Below are positions 23,892-31,212 of a DNA stretch of 43,015 nt, one piece after another (positions within the stretch are counted from its first letter, which is position 1; each line of letters begins with the position of its first letter). The position numbers were made by a program, and so were the translations under genes. The stretch is taken from NCBI GenBank assembly GCA_029262835.1, contig JAJCYQ010000055.1, positions 1 to 43,015 on the forward strand, read 5' to 3'. This DNA comes from Bacteroidota bacterium (GTDB lineage: Bacteria; Bacteroidota; Rhodothermia; Rhodothermales; UBA10348). Under the pieces are notes generated by a model. The model worked only from the letters and a program-made list of their open reading frames with translations, searched no databases and was not told where the DNA came from.

Positions 23892-25331
23892 TCACGGAAG
23901 AATGATCAGCGGTTGGGTAATCCTGCCGCCAGGCACTTCGGCGACAAGAAAGTAGGAGCCACCGGCAATGCTTGAGAGGTCCACGTCGAACGTCAGGGCT
24001 CCGGGTCCAAGATGGCGGACCGGAAAGATGCGAACCGCGCGGCCAAGCACGTCACGCAGCGTCAGCGCAAGGGTGCCGGAGCGGGCCATGGACACGGTGA
24101 CGGTGGCAGAATCGGCAGCAGGGTTGGGATGGATGGTCAGCGTAGCGCCCGGCAGCGCGTCCGGGCGCTCCGTGCCGACCGCGGCAGGCTGGAAGAAATA
24201 GGTCAGCATCTCGTCCTGGTGCGCACGCCACGAGCCCCACGAGTGGCCTTCATTCCACGCATTGCCTGTTGCTTCGATGCCCGCCGCGTGCATGGCACCC
24301 AGGGCATCGGGGGTAATTCGGCCGATGGATCCCTCATACGTGCCCCAGTCCAGGTACCATCGCTGGCCGGGTACGGGCTGCGCCACAACGGCGTTGATGA
24401 GCGCCTGTTCGTCTACCCACCAGGACGGTGAGAAGGGTCCGCAGAGGCCGAACACATCGGGGTGCTCGAAGCACAGGCGCGTCGAAATGAGGCCGCCGAG
24501 CGATGCGCCGGTCACGGCTGTGCTACCCGGCTGGTCGGCCACACTCCAGTTGGCGCGGATCCAGGGCATGAGCTCTGTGACCACCATCTCCACGAAGGCC
24601 GCGGACCGGGTCGTCCAGTATTCCTGCTCCCGGTCAATGGGGTCGATGAACACCGCCACAATGGGCTCTATACTCCCCGACGCAATCAGGTTGTCCAGAA
24701 CGGTCGGCACGGATGCCAGCGAGACATACTCCCCGCCATCATGGTACACGACGACAGGATATCGAAGGGCCGCATCGTACGTGGCGGGCACGTATACCTG
24801 CACGCGGCGCGAACTGCCCATCACGGTGCTCGCGAACGTGTGGGACGTGAGCGCGCCGCGGGACACGGCTGGGTCGGGCACAATCTCCGGCGGCTGGACA
24901 TAACCGGGCATGGCCAGCTCCGAATTCGGGCCGAACCCGCCGCTGACCCGAAGCGGATTCCTCGGATCCAGGATCCAGCTGGATCCGTTGCGCACCAGCT
25001 TGTAATCCAGCCGGGCATCCCCCTCGAACGTCGCTGTCCGATACCACAGCGTCGTGGATCCAAGCCGCGTCATGGGCCACGCAGTAGCGCTCCACGAGTT
25101 GAAATCGCCCGCAACCGACATGCTGCTCGCCACGCCTACCCACAGAAAGACCGCCACGGTATCCGAATCGAAGAACGGTACGGTAGATGCGGCGCTCAGA
25201 AATGAATCGACCCGCGCCTGCTGCTCTGTGGCCACAGTCGCCAGAACACTCTCGGCGAACGCATCGAATGTCTGCGCGGCACCTGTCGGCGCCGCGCCCA
25301 TCAAGAATAGAAGAAGGAGGAGCTGTTTCAT
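23892..25331 (-). CDS. T9SS-exported esterase with N-terminal E-set domain
   Basis: 479 residues from ATG 25331. Signal peptide 1-20. Residues about 55-145 form a CBM48/E-set-like beta domain (VAGDFNSWSATAWPMTRLG, LDYKLVRNGSSWILDPRNP). Residues about 160-385 are an esterase domain of the enterochelin-esterase/esterase D type with PVVVYHDGGEY, GASLGG (nucleophile Ser277) and EGHSWGSWR (catalytic His). The last about 80 residues are a T9SS type A sorting domain (TIHPNPAADSATV, ending GGSYFLV). It should be secreted or surface-attached. The E-set plus esterase order matches Fes/YieL-type enzymes acting on siderophore or polysaccharide esters; the substrate is not readable. Confidence 0.9.
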   Translation of the reverse strand: MKQLLLLLFLMGAAPTGAAQTFDAFAESVLATVATEQQARVDSFLSAASTVPFFDSDTVAVFLWVGVASSMSVAGDFNSWSATAWPMTRLGSTTLWYRTATFEGDARLDYKLVRNGSSWILDPRNPLRVSGGFGPNSELAMPGYVQPPEIVPDPAVSRGALTSHTFASTVMGSSRRVQVYVPATYDAALRYPVVVYHDGGEYVSLASVPTVLDNLIASGSIEPIVAVFIDPIDREQEYWTTRSAAFVEMVVTELMPWIRANWSVADQPGSTAVTGASLGGLISTRLCFEHPDVFGLCGPFSPSWWVDEQALINAVVAQPVPGQRWYLDWGTYEGSIGRITPDALGAMHAAGIEATGNAWNEGHSWGSWRAHQDEMLTYFFQPAAVGTERPDALPGATLTIHPNPAADSATVTVSMARSGTLALTLRDVLGRAVRIFPVRHLGPGALTFDVDLSSIAGGSYFLVAEVPGGRITQPLIILP

Positions 25332-25444
25332 GATTCGTGTCTATTCCGGTTAACCCAGTTGATCTGCAACAAGTCCGGAGCATGGACGCCGGATCCGCTT
25401 GCCTCGCGCTTGGACAATGAGGTTGGCTTGAGCCACATGGTGCT

Positions 25445-25493
25445 CCAATGTAACATTGGCCGCCCTCGCCCGTAGTTTTTCTGGAATCCAGAA
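25445..25493 (+). promoter_or_regulatory. Two palindromes upstream of the first PadR operon
   Basis: CCAATG-TAA-CATTGG (25445-25459) and TTCTGGA-A-TCCAGAA (25479-25493) are both perfect; their centres are 34 bp apart. The second overlaps the -35/spacer of a candidate promoter whose -10 is TATAAC at 25499-25504, close to the PadR ATG at 25516. The first contains ATGT/ACAT halves like known PadR sites. Autoregulation is inferred. Confidence 0.5.
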
Positions 25494-25515
25494 TAACATA
25501 TAACACGTGACCAAA

Positions 25516-25839
25516 ATGGGCCTCATTCTACGATCGGAAGAACTGGTGTTGCTCGCCGTACTGCAATTGAAGGACAACGCCTATGGCGTAACGGTCCGGC
25601 GCTTCCTCATGGAGATGACCGGCCAGCATTTTTCGTTTGCTGCGGTCTATGAACCACTGGATCGCCTGGCGGCGCAGGGATTCCTGAAACCGGACGAGAA
25701 AGGCCCGACGCCCGAGCGGGGCGACCGGCGGCGCCGGTATTTCCGCATCACGGACAAGGGCCGGGCCGCTTTGGCTGAAATCCAGAAGGTAAACAGTGCC
25801 GTATGGAATGGCGTGCCCGACCTGGCACGCGCAACATGA
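25516..25839 (+). CDS. PadR-family regulator (operon 1)
   Basis: 107 residues from ATG 25516; an in-frame GTG three codons earlier is less likely. The winged helix is typical: LRSEELVLLAVLQLKDNAYGVTVRRFL, FAAVYEPLDRLAAQGFLKPDE, RRRRYFRITDKGRAAL. It is of the short PadR type (about 105-115 residues) associated with FtsX-like permeases. Its TGA overlaps the ATG of the permease gene (ATGA), so both are made together. It probably represses its own operon through the palindromes upstream. Confidence 0.92.
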   Translation: MGLILRSEELVLLAVLQLKDNAYGVTVRRFLMEMTGQHFSFAAVYEPLDRLAAQGFLKPDEKGPTPERGDRRRRYFRITDKGRAALAEIQKVNSAVWNGVPDLARAT

Positions 25840-28388
25840 CCCGCCCGCCAGCCTGGGCCGCCTGGATCCTGGCCCACACTCGCCTGAGGGGCGATGCCGA
25901 CATCCTGCTCGGCGACATGGAGGAAGAATTCCGCTTCATTCATGACCGAAAGGGGGCCACCGCTGCCCGGAACTGGTACCTGTGGCAGGCGCTACGGTCG
26001 CTTCCGGGTTTCCTTAATCAACAATTCGAGTGGATCATCATAATGTTTCTTCGCCACCTGCGCATCTCGTTGCGCACGTTCCGCAAACAACCGCTGTTCA
26101 CCGCGGTGAATACCATTGGCCTGGCCGTCGGCCTGGCTTGTTGCCTGCTGTTGACGCTCTTCGTGCAGGATGAGCTTTCGTTCGACCGCTTCCACGAGAA
26201 TGCCGACATGTTGTACCGCCTGGAGCGCATTCAGCCCGGCAACGAAAGCCGGTCGGCCTTCACCGACGGACCCAGCGCACGCGACATCGCCATCGAATAT
26301 GCGGAAGTGGAGGCCGCCACTCGTACGTTTCGGGAAGAAAGCCTCATTTCTGTGGGAGATACGCGCTTCTTCGGCGAGCAGATAGCCTACGTAGACTCCA
26401 CCTTCCTCGGCATGTTCTCCTTCCAGTGGATGCGCGGCGACCGGCGAACAGCGCTCTCATCTCCCGAAAGCATTGTTCTGACCGAGAGCCTGGCCGAGAA
26501 ATATTTCGGAACGGCCGACGCGCTCGGGCGCGTGGTCCGCATCAACAATACATGGGACATGACAGTCACCGGCATCGTGGCCGATGTACCGTACAACAGC
26601 CATTACACGTTCGATGCGCTCGCGCCGTTCAGCAAGATTCAGGCCAAGTATCCCTGGCTGGAGCGGTACGGCTCCATTGCGGTGATTTCGTATGTACAGC
26701 TGGCCCCGGGAGCCGACGTTCCGGCCCTGGAGGAGAAACTGAAGGCGTTTGCCGCGGAACGCGGCACGTTCGCCACCGCCATGCCGCTGCGGCCCATTAC
26801 CGACATCCATCTGCGCTCGGACGTGTTCGAGATTGACCCGCAGGGCGACATGGGCAGCGTGTATCTGTTCGGCGGCATTACCCTTCTCATCCTGCTCCTC
26901 GCCTGCTTCAACTACGTGAACCTGGCCACGGCACAGTCGCTGAAACGGTATCCGGAAGTGGGCATGCGAAAGGTCCTGGGCGCCGATCGTGTACAGCTTA
27001 TCCTCCAATTCCTGGGTGAATCGGCACTGGTGACGTTTGCCGCGCTGGCCCTGGCCGGAGGCCTGGTCTGGATGGTTGCGCCGCTTATGGGCGCATTCCT
27101 GGACCGTCCGCTACAGGGTTCATCGCTCTTGACGCCGGAGGGAATCGGGCTCATGGTGCTCTTTGGGGCCGGTTTGAGTATGGCTTCCGGCTTCTGGCCA
27201 GCCCTGAAGATGGCCCGGTTCGAACCCATCCAGGTGCTGCAGGCATCGCGGGGAAGCAGCCGTACGTCGAGCGCCGTACGGGGCACGCTCATTGTGGCGC
27301 AGTTCGTGATTTCGCTGGTCATGATTGCCGCGACCGTTGTCGTGGGCTTCCAGTTGCGCTACATGGCGCAGTTCGATCCGGGGTTCGATGCCACCAACCT
27401 CGTGGACATTCCGCTTCACGACCGCACGCTGGCCGACAGCGTGCCCGCCCTGAAAAGCCGGTTTTTGGCCAGTGCCGGCGTAGTGGGCGTCACGAATTCC
27501 AGCGATGGTATTGGCGAGTTCAGTTGGTCGACACCCGTGACGTACGTAGGACCCGATGGCTCCGAAGTCGAGAAACTGGCGGGCTTCTATTTCGTGGATG
27601 AAGACTACCTGGACACGTACGGCATGTCGTTGGTGGCCGGTACGTCGTTCACGACGCAGGAGAATGGCGTCGTGATAAACGAGGCGTTCGTGCGCCGTAT
27701 GGGATGGTCGTCGCCAGAGGAGGCGCTCGGCAAAACCTTTTCCTTCGGGAACGATGCCGAAATCGTCGGCGTCGTTTCCGATTTCCACCTCCGGGCCCTT
27801 ACCGCGAGCGTTCCTCCGCTGGTCCTGGCGAATGTGGCGCGACAGAGCGACTCCATCCTGACGGTCCGGATTGCGGGGTCGGATGTGTCGGCTACACTCG
27901 CGCGCCTGCGTAATGCGTGGAACGATGTCTTACCCAATTGGCCGTTCGAAGCCACGTTCGTGAACGAGACGCTTCAGGATCGCCACCACCGGTTCGTCCT
28001 CGAAGGTCGGTTGTTCACATCGTTTGCATCCATGGCTCTTTTCATCGCCTGTCTTGGGCTGTTTGGGCTCACAGCTTTCATGGGCGCGCAGCGACAGCGT
28101 GAGATTGGCATCCGTAAGGTAGTCGGTGCATCCACCGCACAGGTGGTCCGGCTGTTGTCGTGGGAGTTGACACTTCTGGTAGCGGTAGCCATTGCCGTGT
28201 CCATACCACTCATTTACTGGAGCGCCGAATCGTGGCTGGACCAGTTCGCCTTCCGGGTAGATTTCACGTGGTACTTCATCGCCCTGCCAGGCGCGCTCGT
28301 CCTGCTGTTCGCATGGATCACAGTCACATATCAGTCATGGCAAGCCGCTCGGGCGAATCCTGTCGAACTGATTCACCCAGGCGACTAG
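25836..28388 (+). CDS. FtsX/MacB-like permease with permease-prefix domain (operon 1)
   Basis: 850 residues from ATG 25836, in ATGA overlap with the PadR gene; an upstream in-frame ATG at 25803 lies within PadR. Residues 1-65 form a cytosolic permease-prefix domain (LLGDMEEEFRFI). TM1 is at about 88-110 (VNTIGLAVGLACCLLLTL), then a large periplasmic MacB-PCD domain, three TM helices with EVGMRKVLGA, a second periplasmic domain, and three more TM helices with EIGIRKVVGA. The EVGxRK motifs are the usual coupling helices to an ABC ATPase, but no ATPase gene is in the window. Likely mechanotransmission or export of a peptide, lipid or drug; the cargo is unknown. Confidence 0.9.
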   Translation: MTRPPAWAAWILAHTRLRGDADILLGDMEEEFRFIHDRKGATAARNWYLWQALRSLPGFLNQQFEWIIIMFLRHLRISLRTFRKQPLFTAVNTIGLAVGLACCLLLTLFVQDELSFDRFHENADMLYRLERIQPGNESRSAFTDGPSARDIAIEYAEVEAATRTFREESLISVGDTRFFGEQIAYVDSTFLGMFSFQWMRGDRRTALSSPESIVLTESLAEKYFGTADALGRVVRINNTWDMTVTGIVADVPYNSHYTFDALAPFSKIQAKYPWLERYGSIAVISYVQLAPGADVPALEEKLKAFAAERGTFATAMPLRPITDIHLRSDVFEIDPQGDMGSVYLFGGITLLILLLACFNYVNLATAQSLKRYPEVGMRKVLGADRVQLILQFLGESALVTFAALALAGGLVWMVAPLMGAFLDRPLQGSSLLTPEGIGLMVLFGAGLSMASGFWPALKMARFEPIQVLQASRGSSRTSSAVRGTLIVAQFVISLVMIAATVVVGFQLRYMAQFDPGFDATNLVDIPLHDRTLADSVPALKSRFLASAGVVGVTNSSDGIGEFSWSTPVTYVGPDGSEVEKLAGFYFVDEDYLDTYGMSLVAGTSFTTQENGVVINEAFVRRMGWSSPEEALGKTFSFGNDAEIVGVVSDFHLRALTASVPPLVLANVARQSDSILTVRIAGSDVSATLARLRNAWNDVLPNWPFEATFVNETLQDRHHRFVLEGRLFTSFASMALFIACLGLFGLTAFMGAQRQREIGIRKVVGASTAQVVRLLSWELTLLVAVAIAVSIPLIYWSAESWLDQFAFRVDFTWYFIALPGALVLLFAWITVTYQSWQAARANPVELIHPGD

Positions 28389-28419
28389 ATTGCGCCACCC
28401 GGCAACGCACCTGCACCGT

Positions 28420-29241
28420 TCAGTCGTCGGATTCCCGGCCATAGAAATAAAGCAACAGGTCATCCTGGAGCGGGCCCCAGTTGTCCCATGTGTGGCCGAA
28501 CGGGACTTCGATGTACTTCATGGGGTACTCCTTCCCCTGCAGAATATCCCGAAAGGCCCGGGTTCGCGCCTCGTTGTCCTGGCGGTCCCCGGACGACATG
28601 AAAATGCGAAGCGGCAGGCGGACGGAGTCGGCGTAGGCCTGGTGGATGTACTCGACAGGGTGCGTTGCCGGAGACTGCATGGCAATTCCTTCCATGAAAT
28701 CGTGTGCATAGAGGCCAAAACAGGCCGCATTCAGCCCGCCAAACGACAGCCCCGCAATGGAGCGGGCACTCCGCTCTGCTCGCGTTCTGTAGGCGGCATC
28801 TATCGCAGGAATGAGTTCCTCCTTGTAGAACCGGATGAAGTCTGCGTTGCAGAAGTACTGGGCGTTCCGGCGGCTCAAATGCTCATATCCGGGAATGCGT
28901 GGATCCAGGAATACGGCAACGATCGGCTCCATGAGCCCCTCCGAAATCAACGAATCCAGGACCGCAGGCATATTTCCGGTATCCTTGTACCAGGCCCCGT
29001 CCGACAGGTACAGGACGGGCAGGCCACGGAGCGTGTCGTACCCCGCAGGCGTGTACACCCAGTACTGCAGGTCATACGTCAACACCTCGCTGTGGATGAC
29101 CTGCGCACCGGACGTCATGGACGGCTGGGCCTGCACGGGCCCGGCCAGCGCGAGAACAAGCACAACAGCGCTCCAGGCGAAGCCGAGCACGACGACATGC
29201 GCGACGCGGTTTGACACGGAATGTATGAGAGCAGACGGCAT
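28420..29241 (-). CDS. Secreted alpha/beta-hydrolase (esterase D-like)
   Basis: 273 residues from ATG 29241 (MPSALIHSVSNRVAHVVVLG), with a signal peptide ending near PVQAQ (residue 39). The earlier in-frame Met codons run into the neighbouring gene. The hydrolase core has PVLYLSDGAWY, GLSFGG with nucleophile Ser166, and PFGHTWDNW with the probable catalytic His. It is related to the esterase domain at 23892-25331 but has no E-set or sorting domain. It is convergent with permease 1 (31 bp between the stops) and lies 43 bp downstream of the amidohydrolase lipoprotein on the same strand, so they may be co-transcribed. Confidence 0.88.
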   Translation of the reverse strand: MPSALIHSVSNRVAHVVVLGFAWSAVVLVLALAGPVQAQPSMTSGAQVIHSEVLTYDLQYWVYTPAGYDTLRGLPVLYLSDGAWYKDTGNMPAVLDSLISEGLMEPIVAVFLDPRIPGYEHLSRRNAQYFCNADFIRFYKEELIPAIDAAYRTRAERSARSIAGLSFGGLNAACFGLYAHDFMEGIAMQSPATHPVEYIHQAYADSVRLPLRIFMSSGDRQDNEARTRAFRDILQGKEYPMKYIEVPFGHTWDNWGPLQDDLLLYFYGRESDD

Positions 29242-29284
29242 GATTACCTGTGAACGGTGATGTGTGATCAATATACAGACTGGA

Positions 29285-30691
29285 TCAGGGTTTCCGGGTT
29301 GCCTCGTTGGCATAACGTCCCCATGTGTCCTCAAGCACATCTGGAGCCTGCCTGGTCGCTTCCCTCAAAGAATCCAGAGCGGCGTGATCAAACGCTTTTC
29401 CTCGTAGAAAGACATGATTGATGGTGAGCGTATTGGATATATCCTCAAGCGGACTCCGGTCCAGCAGCAGTAAATCGGCGCGATGTCCAGGGCGTACGAG
29501 GCCAACCTCGTCCCCTACACCCATGAATTTAGCAGATTCATGGGACGCAGCCACGATGGTCTCCATGGGCGTGAATCCAAGCGTATCGACCCACAGCTCC
29601 AATTCCCGATGAAGTGACCGCCCGGGAAACGCAAACACGACGGCGGTATCGGTACCCGGGAGGACGGTCATTCCTTCTTCTCTCATCTCCCTTACATCCC
29701 GGACCACTGATGGAACGAGCCGTTTGAAGAATGACTTCCGCCCGTCCGATCTGTCCTGGTCGAGCTGCTCTTGCCACTCCTTCAGTGCGTACCTGGACAT
29801 GTAGGCCCGCTCCGCGTTGTCTGCCGTCAGCGGACCAGTCAGAAACGCCTGGATGGAATCGTCAGGTGTCTGTTCCGAATCAATGAAGAGCTGCATATTC
29901 GGCACGAAAACCGTTCCCTGCTTGGCAAATTCCCTGAAATATCGCCGCCGCTCAGCTTCATCCAGGTCGTCCAGGAAAGGAATGAAAAAATGCTCGATGC
30001 TACTGACGCGAGCCTCAAGAATGGTATCCAGCGATAGTCCCATGGTGTGGCCAACGAACGGTACTCCGGATGATGCCGCAGCCTGTCCAATTGCCACAAA
30101 CGTACTGTCGTCCTTTACGGCCCTTACCTTGATCAGGTCGACGCCGCGGTCTACCAGTTCGCGGACAATTTCCCGCGCCGCCTCCGGACCGTCGACTGGC
30201 CGTCGCATGCGCCGTACGGGCTCGACATTATCCTCGATGGCTCGTGCCAGCATGCTCTCGAAGTTTGCCGGAGATTCCAGGTAGGAGCCGGCAGCATAAA
30301 TGGTTGGCCCTGTTCGCAGTCCGGAAGCCGTTTCGCTACGCCAGGAGAGGACTTCATCAATATCCCCCCCGGTATCGCGAACGCTGGTTATACCGTAGTA
30401 TATCAGCGTATTCATTGCCGAGGGACGCGTCTTTGACAGGTGGATATGCTGATCCCAAAGCCCCGGCATGAGCCATTTTCCCTCGGCATTGACAACAGCG
30501 TACCCGTTCGGGATATCTGTCGATAATGAAATTGAGTGGATGGTATCGCCATGGATAAACACAGTGGCGTTCGGTATTGGATCCGTACCATCACCAGTGA
30601 TAACCGTAGCACCGCGGATGGCGATACCTGCGTGTTTTCCCTCCTGGCATCCCGCGGCTACGAGCATGAGAACGATCAGTGCGTATTTCAT
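29285..30691 (-). CDS. Amidohydrolase-family lipoprotein (imidazolonepropionase-like)
   Basis: 468 residues from ATG 30691. The first 15 residues are a lipoprotein signal ending in the lipobox VAAGC (Cys15). Amidohydrolase motifs: MPGLWDQHIHL (His82 and His84), DLIKVRA (Lys ligand), PFVGHTMG, SSIEHFF, LPGTDTA (catalytic Asp) and HRADLLLLDRSPLEDI. All metal ligands look intact, so it is probably an active periplasmic metal hydrolase of the prolidase/imidazolonepropionase-like group. The substrate is unknown. It is divergent from PadR operon 2 across a 197-bp region with a notable inverted repeat. Confidence 0.92.
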   Translation of the reverse strand: MKYALIVLMLVAAGCQEGKHAGIAIRGATVITGDGTDPIPNATVFIHGDTIHSISLSTDIPNGYAVVNAEGKWLMPGLWDQHIHLSKTRPSAMNTLIYYGITSVRDTGGDIDEVLSWRSETASGLRTGPTIYAAGSYLESPANFESMLARAIEDNVEPVRRMRRPVDGPEAAREIVRELVDRGVDLIKVRAVKDDSTFVAIGQAAASSGVPFVGHTMGLSLDTILEARVSSIEHFFIPFLDDLDEAERRRYFREFAKQGTVFVPNMQLFIDSEQTPDDSIQAFLTGPLTADNAERAYMSRYALKEWQEQLDQDRSDGRKSFFKRLVPSVVRDVREMREEGMTVLPGTDTAVVFAFPGRSLHRELELWVDTLGFTPMETIVAASHESAKFMGVGDEVGLVRPGHRADLLLLDRSPLEDISNTLTINHVFLRGKAFDHAALDSLREATRQAPDVLEDTWGRYANEATRKP

Positions 30692-30751
30692 TGTAATCTG
30701 GCAATATGAAGTAATGGGCTTTGGCCGCGGTAGACGGTGTCAAAACAGATA

Positions 30752-30824
30752 TGTTTCAAATCCGTAAAACCGAACCGCATGGACACCAAGAGGATTCACA
30801 TCCCATGTGCACTGATTTGAAACA
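30752..30824. promoter_or_regulatory. Split perfect inverted repeat between amidohydrolase and PadR 2
   Basis: TGTTTCAAATC (30752-30762) and its exact reverse complement GATTTGAAACA (30814-30824) are 62 bp centre to centre, about six helical turns. The spacing suits DNA looping by a dimer pair between the divergent amidohydrolase and PadR genes. A long-loop RNA stem in the PadR leader is the alternative. Confidence 0.45.
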
Positions 30825-30888
30825 AATTCAACAAGCCACGTAGGACGATACGTTATCAATTCGTAAACCACTTTCATCGGTACTGCTC

Positions 30889-31212
30889 ATGCGCTTGTTG
30901 ACCCGCTCCGAAGAATTCGTGCTGTTGGCCGTGTGGCGACTTCAGGAAAATGCCTACTCCGTCCCGCTAAGTGAGGAGCTTACCCGTCAGACCGGGCAAA
31001 AATGGTCGCTCGGCGCCGTATACATGCCGCTCGAAAGGCTACAGAAAAAGGGACTTGTTACGTCGTACCACACCGATTCGACAAGCGAGCGCGGTGGTCG
31101 CCAGAAGCGGATCTATGAGCTGACCAGGTCCGGAAAAAAAGCCCTGCTCGCCATCCGGACGGTCGAGGAACGCATGTGGTCAGGAATTCGGTCATTGGTT
31201 GTAGAGCCATGA
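30889..31212 (+). CDS. PadR-family regulator (operon 2)
   Basis: 107 residues from ATG 30889. The winged helix reads LTRSEEFVLLAVWRLQENAYSVPLSEEL, LGAVYMPLERLQKKGLVTSY, RGGRQKRIYELTRSGKKAL. It is the same length and type as the PadR of operon 1 and differs clearly in sequence, so it is an old paralogue rather than a recent copy. Its TGA overlaps the permease ATG (ATGA). Likely autoregulatory; the region upstream holds the split inverted repeat. Confidence 0.92.
   Translation: MRLLTRSEEFVLLAVWRLQENAYSVPLSEELTRQTGQKWSLGAVYMPLERLQKKGLVTSYHTDSTSERGGRQKRIYELTRSGKKALLAIRTVEERMWSGIRSLVVEP

Noticed and set aside
28390-29214. A 274-residue plus-strand frame after permease 1
   Set aside because: Antisense shadow of the esterase at 28420-29241, which has a signal peptide and GLSFGG nucleophile motif.
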